The position numbers and the translations under genes were made by a program. From UBA9647 sp049522195 (GTDB lineage Bacteria; Bacteroidota; Ignavibacteria; UBA10030), in the NCBI GenBank assembly GCA_049522195.1, contig JBEKOB010000047.1, positions 1 through 30,692 of the forward strand: a stretch of 30,692 nt of DNA, given 5' to 3'. The notes under the pieces were generated by a model that saw only the letters and a program-made list of their open reading frames with translations, was not told where the DNA came from and did no database searches. This document shows, one piece after another, positions 8,503 to 16,194 of this stretch. The number at the start of each line of letters is the position of its first letter. Position 1 is the first letter of the stretch.

Positions 8503-9060
8503 TTAGTGTGATTGAACAGTGTCGGGCCGTTTCCCATCTTCCCGCATTTGTCGTCCCCACATCTGACCTCTTCCCATGCCTCCGGCGCCCGATCGTCCCA
8601 TCTCGGGACGCGCCTGCATAATAGCCCGGAAGAACATCTCCTGTTGCTCCGGATTGAGGAACGACTTAACCTGAAGAAGATTGTGAACGGCTTTCTGGTT
8701 GATTGATAATCGTAGATCTGAAAGCTTCTTGAGATTCTCGTTAATACGATCCATCGGCGGTGGATCATTCTTGAGCATCGCAACAGTTGAGTCTTCTAGG
8801 ACGAAGATCTTCTGCTGTGTGTCCTTGACATCTTCCCTGAATCGCATCATCAGCGCGTGCATCCGCTCTCTCACGTCCGGCTGCATTCTCATCATCGGCG
8901 ATTCTCCCCCGATCATTCCTGGCGGACGCACCCCGTCAACGGGTAAGACATCTAACTGCGGCGGACCCCCACGGAGAATGTGATAGACAAACACACCCAT
9001 GGTGGAGAGGTTGACGACAATCAAGAACAGCAGAATGCCAACGAGCACCTTGGTTTTCAT
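8503..9060 (-). CDS. Membrane-anchored Spy/CnrX-like periplasmic (metal) sensor
   Basis: 185 residues from ATG 9060, preceded by GGAGG at good spacing. The start overlaps the anti-sigma stop as ATGA (9057-9060), so translation is likely coupled. Residues 5-27 are a single membrane helix, leaving a periplasmic domain. That domain is mostly helical (about 60-160) with L-N-P-E-Q near residue 140, matching the LTxxQ position of the heavy-metal-resistance/Spy-CpxP clan that includes CnrX and ZraP. Met is frequent (P-M-M-R-M, M-H-A-L-M-M). In the Cupriavidus CnrYXH system a membrane-anchored CnrX senses metal and controls the anti-sigma factor; the same order of roles fits here, next to an anti-sigma gene. 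That function is inferred from family and position. Confidence 0.78.
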   Translation of the reverse strand: MKTKVLVGILLFLIVVNLSTMGVFVYHILRGGPPQLDVLPVDGVRPPGMIGGESPMMRMQPDVRERMHALMMRFREDVKDTQQKIFVLEDSTVAMLKNDPPPMDRINENLKKLSDLRLSINQKAVHNLLQVKSFLNPEQQEMFFRAIMQARPEMGRSGAGGMGRGQMWGRQMREDGKRPDTVQSH

Positions 9061-9515
9061 TTCGTCGCCTCCGTGTTGGTTTGCGCAACCGTTTGAAGGC
9101 GATCGGCAATCCCTCCCACCTCAAGCGACTCTGAGTACTCCGTGATAATATTCTGGTCAGTGATGACAGACGTCCTGTAGGAGAGTCGCTCTCCCATGTA
9201 AATGCCAAAGACTACCGCCGTGACGAACATGACTGTTGTGAACGCCCATCGCGCGACGATCCCCTTCACTCGGTGCGCCTCCCCTCTTGACGATTCCGCC
9301 ATGGCCCTGATGCGGGTCGGCAGGTACGGATCGGCAACCACAGTGTGAGGTGATGAATCCCTCGAAGGAAGCAAGGTCACTGACATTGTGTCGAAATACT
9401 TCCGGCACAACGCGCATTCCTTCAGATGCTCCTCGACGAGCTGCTGCTGATGTGCATCCAGCGTGAGTTCGAGCCACGGGAGTAGAAGGGACTGTATGTG
9501 GGAATGTCGTTTCAC
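9057..9515 (-). CDS. Zinc-finger anti-sigma factor, single membrane helix
   Basis: About 152 residues from GTG 9515, chosen because GAAAGG (9525-9530) lies 9 nt upstream. A TTG at 9536 would add seven residues and lacks a ribosome binding site. The N-terminal cytoplasmic part has the ZAS motif H30-x3-C34-x2-C37 of anti-sigma zinc-finger domains (zf-HC2). A single membrane helix lies around residues 88-110, followed by a short periplasmic tail of about 40 residues that could meet the periplasmic sensor encoded next. The gene sits between its probable target, the ECF sigma factor (56 bp upstream), and the CnrX/Spy-like protein (4-bp overlap). Confidence 0.85.
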   Translation of the reverse strand: MKRHSHIQSLLLPWLELTLDAHQQQLVEEHLKECALCRKYFDTMSVTLLPSRDSSPHTVVADPYLPTRIRAMAESSRGEAHRVKGIVARWAFTTVMFVTAVVFGIYMGERLSYRTSVITDQNIITEYSESLEVGGIADRLQTVAQTNTEATK

Positions 9516-9524
9516 TTGATCTGA

Positions 9525-9530
9525 CCTTTC
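9525..9530 (-). promoter_or_regulatory. Ribosome binding site supporting the GTG start of the anti-sigma gene
   Basis: GAAAGG on the minus strand, 9 nt before GTG 9515. It makes the shorter GTG start more likely than the TTG at 9536. Confidence 0.5.
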
Positions 9531-9571
9531 ATACAATTAGACTGCGCTTCCGGGAATTTCTTGCAGGAGGC

Positions 9572-10138
9572 CTACCTGAAAAGGGGTCGAAGCCTCTTTA
9601 TCAGCGTTTTTCGGGCCCTGTGGATGCGAGTTTCCACCGCACTGTGGCTGATATTAAGCACCCGGGCAATTTCATCATAGCTGAGGCGCTCATCTTTGAA
9701 GAGAACGAACGGGATCCGATAGTTCGGGTGAAGAGCGTCGATTGCCTGCTGCGTGAACTGCTCCCTTTGCTTGTCTTCGAGGAGTTGGTCAGGGCGAAGC
9801 ACATCTCCGCTCCCGAGACCAGGGGCATCGATTTTCTCCTTCGTCAGCAGCTCACCCACTGTCTCGTCCATTAAATTGAACCAGAGATTTCGACGCTCGC
9901 GCTTGAGATAGTTGAGAGCGTGGTTGACTGCGATCCTGTAAATCCAGGTGTAGATCTGCGAGCGGTTTTCAAACGAATCCATGTGTTCATACACTTTGAT
10001 GAACACATCCTGCAGGAGATCACGCGCAATTTGTTCGCGAGAGGTGAAGCGATAGAGAAGGTTGAGAACGCGTTCACCGTATTCGCGGTAAATTTCCTCG
10101 AATGAGGGCGTTCCTTCCCCCTCCCTTGGTTTGAGCAT
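9572..10138 (-). CDS. ECF-type RNA polymerase sigma factor
   Basis: 188 residues from ATG 10138. Region 2 spans about residues 12-80 with D-L-L-Q-D-V-F-I-K-V-Y and T-W-I-Y-R-I-A-V-N-H-A, the core-binding and -10 recognition helices. Region 4 spans about 128-183 with L-S-Y-D-E-I-A-R-V-L and S-H-S-A-V-E-T-R-I-H-R-A-R, a helix-turn-helix for -35 recognition. The size and lack of regions 1 and 3 fit the extracytoplasmic-function group. A zinc-finger anti-sigma factor follows 56 bp downstream, then two Spy/CnrX-like proteins, so this is probably an envelope- or metal-stress regulator controlling its own operon. The 132-bp spacer before it (10139-10270) should hold its promoter, but I cannot recognise one by eye. 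Confidence 0.92.
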   Translation of the reverse strand: MLKPREGEGTPSFEEIYREYGERVLNLLYRFTSREQIARDLLQDVFIKVYEHMDSFENRSQIYTWIYRIAVNHALNYLKRERRNLWFNLMDETVGELLTKEKIDAPGLGSGDVLRPDQLLEDKQREQFTQQAIDALHPNYRIPFVLFKDERLSYDEIARVLNISHSAVETRIHRARKTLIKRLRPLFR

Positions 10139-10270
10139 GCCGTCGGGCTGTAGAGGTGTATTGTCTGCGGTGTGCCGGCCGTTTCTCGTGTCCGCTCCCT
10201 GAATCCTGCTTTTCCTTATTAGACAACAACCGATGCGGTTTCTTGCGGTACCGCGCTTCGATTCATCCTC

Positions 10271-11539
10271 TCAAACTACGATCTTCCGCCCCTTCGTCTC
10301 CGGGAATGTCCATATCCAGAGTCCGGTCAACAGCGCAAACAGAGCAGCGAGGGAGATTCCACCCCCCAAGCCATACCGCTCTGCAATGGAAGCGATGATG
10401 ACGGGAGTGAAGAACTGCACGCCACGAGCGAGGTTGAATGCCGAACCCATCGCCGTGTTCCGGATGTCCGTCGGAAACAGCTCGGCGAACAGCGGACCGT
10501 ATCCGCTGAACATTCCCGTGCCAAAACCGACAAGGAACATGCAACTCAGGATGATGAGAGGATAGAGAATGATGCTGTCCCACAAGAGTGTGATCATCAC
10601 GAGTCCGAGAGCCATGAGAACGGAATAGATTGAATACGCAGGTCTCCGGCCGAGCCTGTCGGCGGTGAATCCGAAGGTGAGATATCCCAATACGCCTCCG
10701 GCTTGCGTCACGAGCATCCAGGATGCCGACTTCACGAGGGAGAACTCCCGCTGCTGGTGCAGATAGCCGGGAAGCCAGGAGTACGTGAACCAATAGGCTG
10801 ACATATCGAATACGGCGAGGACAAGCGATTGCAGAAAGAGTTTGCGGTATTTCGTGGAGAACAATGACAGAAACTTTCCAACCGTGGCGGCCATCACTTT
10901 CTTGCCGGCTTCAGCGGCATCCGCCCCAAGCCTCTTGCGTTCAAGCCACACGTCCGACTCCGGCAGTCTCTTCCTTATATAAACAACGAGCAATGCAGGG
11001 AGGACGGAGAGGAAGAAGCAGGCCTTCCATCCGATCTCCGGCGCGACGAATCCACCCACGATGGAAGCGAGGACAATACCGACCGGAGCTCCGGTCTGCA
11101 TCATCGCACCATACCGTCCGCGAACGTGAGCGGGAAATGTTTCCCCAACATACGTCTGGCCCGTCGCCCACTCACCGCCGACACCGAGCCCTGTCACGAT
11201 GCGAAGTAGAACAAGCATCCCGATGCCTGTCGAGAATCCGCTGAAAAAGGTCCCGACGCTATATGTCAGGATGGTCCACTGGAGCACGCTCTTCCTGCCG
11301 TAGCGATCGGAGAGGACGCCGAAGACGACTCCGCCCAGAGCTGTCGCGGCGAGCGAAGCTCCAAGGACGTACGACAGCTGAACGTTTGACAGTTGAAGCT
11401 CTTTGCCGATCGGAATAAGAAGGAAGGTGAAGAGGATGAGATCATAGAAATCAAACACCCATCCGGCCCAGCTCATCAGAAGGATCTCAAAGTGCTTGCG
11501 GCCGGGTTTGAGGGACTCGTTCAATAATGGCATCGACAT
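10271..11539 (-). CDS. MFS transporter (carboxylate/aromatic acid or lactate proton symporter type)
   Basis: 422 residues, about twelve membrane helices. ATG 11539 has AGGTGA just upstream; an ATG two codons in is also possible. The MFS loop motif appears twice, as G-V-L-S-D-R-Y-G-R-K (loop 2-3) and G-F-T-A-D-R-L-G-R-R-P (loop 8-9). The N-terminal W-x-F-D-F-Y-D-L near residue 27 and G-L-G-V-G-G-E-W-A-T-G in helix 4 are typical of the AAHS/SHS groups (aromatic acids, sialic acid, lactate). It probably imports an organic acid by proton symport. It follows the sodium:solute symporter, separated by a spacer that contains the scar of a duplicated copy of this gene's own start. Confidence 0.88.
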   Translation of the reverse strand: MSMPLLNESLKPGRKHFEILLMSWAGWVFDFYDLILFTFLLIPIGKELQLSNVQLSYVLGASLAATALGGVVFGVLSDRYGRKSVLQWTILTYSVGTFFSGFSTGIGMLVLLRIVTGLGVGGEWATGQTYVGETFPAHVRGRYGAMMQTGAPVGIVLASIVGGFVAPEIGWKACFFLSVLPALLVVYIRKRLPESDVWLERKRLGADAAEAGKKVMAATVGKFLSLFSTKYRKLFLQSLVLAVFDMSAYWFTYSWLPGYLHQQREFSLVKSASWMLVTQAGGVLGYLTFGFTADRLGRRPAYSIYSVLMALGLVMITLLWDSIILYPLIILSCMFLVGFGTGMFSGYGPLFAELFPTDIRNTAMGSAFNLARGVQFFTPVIIASIAERYGLGGGISLAALFALLTGLWIWTFPETKGRKIVV

Positions 11540-11593
11540 GAGTCACCTGGAGAATTAACAGAAGTACAAACTTCATTATTCTGCGGTTGGATA

Positions 11594-11631
11594 TTCGATA
11601 TTGGATATTCCAGTGAATTTCCAATATCGAA
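11594..11631. repeat. Hairpin spacer element, copy 2 (TTCGATATTGG/CCAATATCGAA)
   Basis: Perfect 11-bp arms at 11594-11604 and 11621-11631 around a 16-nt loop. It lies in the 308-bp spacer 11540-11847, in the part next to the MFS start. The loop contains the same ATTCCAGTGAAT words as copy 1. No U-tract follows, so it is not an ordinary intrinsic terminator. Confidence 0.7.
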
Positions 11632-11672
11632 CTCCCAATAACGAATCATGAAGTAGCTTGCGAAAGAGAGCG

Positions 11673-11738
11673 CTACGGCTGCTCCATCTCTCCCTTGTCC
11701 GACTCTCGATCAGTTATGGCTGCGACATGGGTCACCTG
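11673..11738 (-). pseudogene. Deletion scar: start of an MFS gene copy fused to the end of a symporter gene copy
   Basis: Read on the minus strand from 11738, the segment begins with CAGGTGACCCATGTCG, nearly identical to the ribosome binding site and first codons of the intact MFS gene (CAGGTGACTCATGTCG). The resemblance continues for about 20 bases, then the frame meets TAA at codon 5. From 11702 to 11673 it reads S-D-K-G-E-M-E-Q-P-stop, matching the intact symporter's C-terminus S-D-K-G-D-V-E-Q-A-stop. So the head of one gene and the tail of the other are joined directly. The simplest reading is a former tandem duplication of the symporter-MFS pair, reduced by one large internal deletion. 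No functional product is expected. Confidence 0.75.
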
Positions 11739-11764
11739 AACATACTTCGATATTCAGAGTTCGG

Positions 11765-11799
11765 TGTTCGATATTCTTTATTCCAGTGAATATCGAACA
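11765..11799. repeat. Hairpin spacer element, copy 1 (TGTTCGATATTC/GAATATCGAACA)
   Basis: Perfect 12-bp arms at 11765-11776 and 11788-11799 around an 11-nt loop, just downstream of the symporter stop. Further GAATATCGAAT words follow at about 11802-11815. Compared with copy 2, the stem positions next to the loop have changed on both arms so that pairing is kept (TTC/GAA here, TTGG/CCAA there). Confidence 0.72.
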
Positions 11800-11847
11800 A
11801 ATCGAATATCGAATAATGAATTACGAACTGGCTTGGCAGTGCCAGCG

Positions 11848-13668
11848 TTATGCCTGCTCGACATCTCCCTTGTCTGACCAGAGCCTGTTCACGACGTACA
11901 AAAGAGCGGATCCGCTGATTGCAAAGACGGCGAGCAGGATCAGAGCATAGTTGGTTCTTCCATAGAGGAAGTTGCCCACCGTAAACAGAGAAGACCAGAT
12001 GGTGGCACATCCGGCCACCCAGCCGAGCAGGGCCATTGGGATGTTCTGATGCGTTGGTCGTGCTTCTTTTTCTGAGAAGCCTGCTTCCTGGCGGATTCTC
12101 TTCCAGCCCGGACCAAAGGGGCGGACCTTCTTGTAGAATTCGATGAGTGTTCGACGATCTGTTTCGGGACCGATGTAGACCGTCAGTAACCAGCACATCG
12201 TCGTGAATGCGATTGTCATCAACAGGGCGACATGCGTGCTGAAATGAATGCCGTTCTTGCTAAGAATGAGCAATGTTATAGACACCGCGAATGAGCTGAC
12301 CATCGCGACGACTTCGCACCACGCGTTGATACGCCACCAGAACCACCGCAAGAGGTACAGCAGTCCGGTGCCTGCACCAACCTGAAGGATGATGTCAAAA
12401 GCATCCTTGGCAGTATCAAGAAGAAACACAAGCCCCGATGCCGAGAAGAAGAGGATGACAGTACTGATGCGGCCTGCCAGGACGTAATGCTTTTCTGTCG
12501 CATCCTTCTTGATGAATCGCCGGTAGAAATCGTGAACCAGGTATGACGCGCCCCAATTCAGATGTGTCAGAATCGTCGAAGAATTCGCTGCGATCAATCC
12601 GCCCACCATCAGTCCGATATAGCCGACAGGCAGGAACTTGAGCATTGCAGGAAACGCGATGTCATGTCCCAACAGTTTCGGATCGAGATTGGGGAACGCT
12701 GCCTGGATGTCGGAGAGGTGCGGATAAACGATGATGGAAGCTAATGCAGTAAGAATCCACGGCCATGGACGAAGGACATAGTGAGCGATATTGAAAAACA
12801 AAACTGCGCCGAGCGCATCCTTCTCCGATTTCGAAGCCAACATCCGTTGAGCAATGTAGCTTCCTCCCCCCGGTTCCGCTCCCGGGTACCAGACTGCCCA
12901 CCACTGCACGGCAATTGGCATGATAAAGATCGCGACGGCGATGTCCCAGTTGTTGGAGAAATCAGGCAGGATATTAAGATAATTCAATCCTCCGGGGCCT
13001 TTGAGCGTGGAAAGTTTATCAACGAGTCCGCTCAATCCTCCCACTTGTGGCAAACTGACGGCAAAATACGCCGCAGCGATGACCGCAGTCATCTTGATGA
13101 AGAACTGAACCATGTCGATCACCAGCACACCCCAGAGCCCCGAGTGCGTGGCAAAGATGACATTCAGGGAACCGACGAAGAGAAGCGTCTGCCATCGCTC
13201 CAGGCCAAACAGGATGGCCGCAATCTTGCACGCCGCGAGATTGACCGATGCCATGATCATGCAGTTGAAGAAAAATCCAAGATAGATGGATCGGAACCCC
13301 CGCACAAAGCTCGCCGCCTTGCCCGAATACCTGATCTCGTAGAACTCGAGATCCGTCATCACTCCCGACCTTCGCCACAACCTGGCATAGAAAAACACGG
13401 TGGCAACACCTGTGAGCACAAACGCCCACCAGACCCAGTTACCAGCGACGCCGTTCCTGCGCACGATATCGGTTACAAGATTCGGCGTATCGCTGCTGAA
13501 GGTCGTTGCAACCATCGATATTCCAGCAAGCCACCATGGGACAGCGCGACCGGAGACAAAGAATTCCGAGGTGCTCTTTCCCGCACGCCGGCCGAAAAAC
13601 AGCGCCGGGAAAAAGCAGATTATCAGGGAGACGGCAACAATGATCCAGTCGACGAGCTGTAGGTGCAT
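11848..13668 (-). CDS. Sodium:solute symporter (SSS family)
   Basis: 606 residues from ATG 13668, preceded by AAAGGA. About fourteen membrane helices. The N-terminus shows G-R-R-A-G-K-S-T-S-E-F-F-V-S-G-R, W-W-L-A-G-I-S-M-V-A-T-T-F-S, the helix 1-2 signature of SSS transporters such as SGLT/PutP, in which the second helix helps bind Na+. Trp-rich loops and a ~600-residue length match large SSS members often found near catabolic and glycan genes in Bacteroidota and Planctomycetota. The substrate is unknown (sugar, polyol or carboxylate). Its last ten codons are the source of the tail fragment in the downstream scar at 11673-11738. The 71-bp spacer upstream contains a small GTCCGA/TCGGAC hairpin (13716-13735). 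Confidence 0.9.
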   Translation of the reverse strand: MHLQLVDWIIVAVSLIICFFPALFFGRRAGKSTSEFFVSGRAVPWWLAGISMVATTFSSDTPNLVTDIVRRNGVAGNWVWWAFVLTGVATVFFYARLWRRSGVMTDLEFYEIRYSGKAASFVRGFRSIYLGFFFNCMIMASVNLAACKIAAILFGLERWQTLLFVGSLNVIFATHSGLWGVLVIDMVQFFIKMTAVIAAAYFAVSLPQVGGLSGLVDKLSTLKGPGGLNYLNILPDFSNNWDIAVAIFIMPIAVQWWAVWYPGAEPGGGSYIAQRMLASKSEKDALGAVLFFNIAHYVLRPWPWILTALASIIVYPHLSDIQAAFPNLDPKLLGHDIAFPAMLKFLPVGYIGLMVGGLIAANSSTILTHLNWGASYLVHDFYRRFIKKDATEKHYVLAGRISTVILFFSASGLVFLLDTAKDAFDIILQVGAGTGLLYLLRWFWWRINAWCEVVAMVSSFAVSITLLILSKNGIHFSTHVALLMTIAFTTMCWLLTVYIGPETDRRTLIEFYKKVRPFGPGWKRIRQEAGFSEKEARPTHQNIPMALLGWVAGCATIWSSLFTVGNFLYGRTNYALILLAVFAISGSALLYVVNRLWSDKGDVEQA

Positions 13669-13739
13669 TCGTTCAATCCTTTCTCTGGTGAGAAGCCCAA
13701 CTTCTTACTGCGCATGTCCGAGAGAGAAGTCGGACTTCT

Positions 13740-14384
13740 TCATGGCTTCGGATATCCTATTGTCTGTGCAAGAAGGATTCTCTGTTCAGGCCGCAGCTTC
13801 ATTTCCTTTGCGAGCGAAGGACGATCGATCATCCCCCGGATGACAACTGCGAGTCCTTGTGACGCGCAATAAAGGTACACATTTTGCGCAATGAATCCAG
13901 CGTCAGCCGCACCGAACAACGTCTTGTCCTCTTCCGACGCGTTTTTCATTTTGGCCGCATCGGCGACATACACAAAGGTCACCGGTGCGTCTTTGACGAA
14001 CGGCTGCCGGCCCGTCGCATCACGCAGGTCTTTGGATACGACAAGCTTGAGAGTATTTGTTTTCGCGTCATACAGGTAGAGTGCCCCGGGCAATGCGACG
14101 TAGATATCAATCTCCTGCCAGTTCATGGCCGAGGGGGCTGTACGCTTGCCCGCGTCCGGTCGATTGATGCCAAACCCTGCCCAGAGAAGATTCGAAAGTT
14201 CCTGCAGCGGCAGCGCTTTCGTGTCAAACGTTCGCGCTGACTGCCGCAGCTTGAGCGTCTGCATCAACGGCTTTCCGATATCGGTTTGCGGTGGGGGAAG
14301 CTGAAGGGGAGTGGCCTCCTGGGCATTTACCCAGGCCAGACTCATACCCCAAACCAACAAGATTGTGCACATGTATCGTTTCAT
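13740..14384 (-). CDS. SagB/ThcOx-type nitroreductase-family protein with signal peptide
   Basis: 214 residues from ATG 14384, with GGGAGG upstream. An N-terminal signal peptide ends near A-Q-E (residue 22). The rest is a nitroreductase fold: R-Q-S-A-R-T-F (about 47-53) is the FMN-phosphate-binding segment typical of SagB-like members, L-S-N-L-L-W-A-G-F-G-I-N-R follows, and the C-terminal half has G-A-A-D-A-G-F-I-A-Q-N-V-Y-L near residue 160. Such short exported forms are commonly annotated as SagB/ThcOx family dehydrogenases. They bind flavin, and their substrate is generally unknown. It lies 52 bp after the lactate permease gene and 71 bp before the symporter gene, all co-directional, so it may be co-transcribed with the uptake genes. 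Confidence 0.82.
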   Translation of the reverse strand: MKRYMCTILLVWGMSLAWVNAQEATPLQLPPPQTDIGKPLMQTLKLRQSARTFDTKALPLQELSNLLWAGFGINRPDAGKRTAPSAMNWQEIDIYVALPGALYLYDAKTNTLKLVVSKDLRDATGRQPFVKDAPVTFVYVADAAKMKNASEEDKTLFGAADAGFIAQNVYLYCASQGLAVVIRGMIDRPSLAKEMKLRPEQRILLAQTIGYPKP

Positions 14385-14436
14385 AACATCCTCCCGAGAA
14401 TACCAGTGACCACGACGTCAGCGCGATCAGTTGCGC

Positions 14437-16071
14437 TCATCGGATCATTGGAAGAACATACGCCTGCACCATCACGAGTATCCCGACGAGGCAGGCAAGA
14501 ATTAGGCTGTGCCAGAAGACGTACCGCAGAATCGATCCTTCACTCCCCTGTTGATCGGTAGCTGCGCCTGCAACAACGATGCTCTGTGCATTGATCATCT
14601 TGCCCATCACACCGCCGGAGCTGTTGGCCGCCGCTGCAAGGATGGGGGAAATTCCCACGGCCCGTGCCGTAATCTGCTGAAGGTTGCCAAACAACACATT
14701 GGAAGAGGTGTCACTTCCGGTGAGAGCGACACCCAGCCATCCGAGCAAAGGGGAGAAAAACGGAAACAGTGTACCTGTTGCAGCAAATGCCAATCCAAGG
14801 GTTGCATCCAATCCGCCATATCGGATTGTGAAACCGAGACCGAGCATTGCTCCGATCGTGAGCAAGGAGATGCGGATTCGCTTCAACGTTCCCCCGAAGA
14901 TCTGAACGAGTCTCCAGGGAGAGAGACGCAAGAAGAGTCCGCTCACAATTCCAGCGACAAGCAGACTCGTTCCTGCAGCCGAGAGCCAATTGAAAACGAA
15001 TACCGCCTCCTCTGCTTTCGGTATCGGAACGATTGGAACATTCCTGAACACTGCTTTGTCCAGAGCCGGAACGGGAAACTTCAGAGACGCGAAGCTCCCT
15101 ATCCCGTCAAAGAACGACTTCACTTCAGGCAGGCCCCAGATGAAGACAAAAAGCGAAAGAAGAATCCAGGGGGTCCACGCATTCCACAACTCGCTGCGCG
15201 TATGCCGGTGTCGTTCAGCCGCGTGGCTTCCCTCGGATTCGAATCGCCATACTTTCCGTGGGCGCCAGAAGCGCAGAAGAAGTACAAGAGCGGCCATTGA
15301 CACGAGAGAACTCGCGATGTCCACTACCCATGGACCATGGTAATTGCTTACGAGAAATTGTGTGGAGGCAAAGCTCAGTCCGGCAACAACACATGCCGGC
15401 CACACTTCGAGTGTTGCTTTCCTTCCCGCCATCGCCCAGACCACCCAGAAAGGAACGATGCATGAGAATAATGGAAGCTGACGCCCTACCATGCCGCTCA
15501 ACTGCTGAAGTGGCAACCCGGTGACTCCCGCCAACGCGATGATCGGAGTGCCGAGCGCACCGAAAGCAACGGGGGCAGTATTCCCGATGAGTGAAAGGCC
15601 GGCTGCCTGGAGAGGCCGGAATCCCAATCCAATCAGCATTGCGGCAGACATCGCTACCGGCGTCCCGAAACCTGCAGCACCTTCGATAAAAGCACCAAAG
15701 CAAAATGCAACGAGGAGGACTTGTAGCCGGCGATCGTCCGCCAGGCTGGCGATCGATTCTTTCACGACTTCAAATGTGCCTGTCGCTACCGTGATGTCAT
15801 AGACGAAGAGTGCGCAGAGGACGATCCAACCGATCGGAAACAGTCCGTAGGCTGCTCCATAGACCGCGCTTACAAAGCTCAGAACCGGAGGCATGTGATA
15901 GACAAGGACAGCGACAAGAAGCGCTGCGAGAAGACCGAGGAGAGCTGCATGATGGGCTTTGAAATGAAACCACCCGAGCAATCCAAGCAAAACGACGAGC
16001 GGAAGTGCTGCGACGAGCGCCGATGGGAAAAGACTGTCAAAAACCGGGGTGTAGGATTGGGTCCAGTTCAA
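14437..16071 (-). CDS. lctP: L-lactate permease (LctP/LldP family)
   Basis: 544 residues. The start is TTG at 16071: no ATG or GTG lies between it and the in-frame TAG upstream, and the resulting N-terminus M-N-W-T-Q-S-Y matches the family's usual beginning. No good Shine-Dalgarno is visible, so translation may be weak or coupled. The protein is a polytopic LctP-type permease: the family signature G-A-F-I-E-G-A-A-G-F-G-T-P is at about residues 131-143, followed by G-N-T-A-P-V-A-F-G-A-L-G-T-P near 164, and a C-terminal S-G-G-V-M-G-K-M-I motif. Known members carry lactate or glycolate with protons. No lactate dehydrogenase or lutABC genes are in the window. Confidence 0.9.
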   Translation of the reverse strand: MNWTQSYTPVFDSLFPSALVAALPLVVLLGLLGWFHFKAHHAALLGLLAALLVAVLVYHMPPVLSFVSAVYGAAYGLFPIGWIVLCALFVYDITVATGTFEVVKESIASLADDRRLQVLLVAFCFGAFIEGAAGFGTPVAMSAAMLIGLGFRPLQAAGLSLIGNTAPVAFGALGTPIIALAGVTGLPLQQLSGMVGRQLPLFSCIVPFWVVWAMAGRKATLEVWPACVVAGLSFASTQFLVSNYHGPWVVDIASSLVSMAALVLLLRFWRPRKVWRFESEGSHAAERHRHTRSELWNAWTPWILLSLFVFIWGLPEVKSFFDGIGSFASLKFPVPALDKAVFRNVPIVPIPKAEEAVFVFNWLSAAGTSLLVAGIVSGLFLRLSPWRLVQIFGGTLKRIRISLLTIGAMLGLGFTIRYGGLDATLGLAFAATGTLFPFFSPLLGWLGVALTGSDTSSNVLFGNLQQITARAVGISPILAAAANSSGGVMGKMINAQSIVVAGAATDQQGSEGSILRYVFWHSLILACLVGILVMVQAYVLPMIR

Positions 16072-16194
16072 TGCGTTGGAATGGTCTTCGTAGGTTCCGG
16101 TGCGGTCGCAAGCTGTGTTGCGAAACTACCAGAGTTTTCGCAGAAAGGCAACCCTCAGAATCGCATTGAAAGCGCGCGGGAGCGTCAGACGACG

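Noticed and set aside
10245..10254. GCGGTACCGC palindrome after the MFS gene as a terminator or operator
   Set aside because: Only 10 bp, no T-run after it and no second copy, so no function can be supported.
12781..13662. 293-codon plus-strand open frame opposite the sodium:solute symporter gene
   Set aside because: It is rich in charged residues and proline without domain motifs and is the mirror of a well-supported membrane protein gene.
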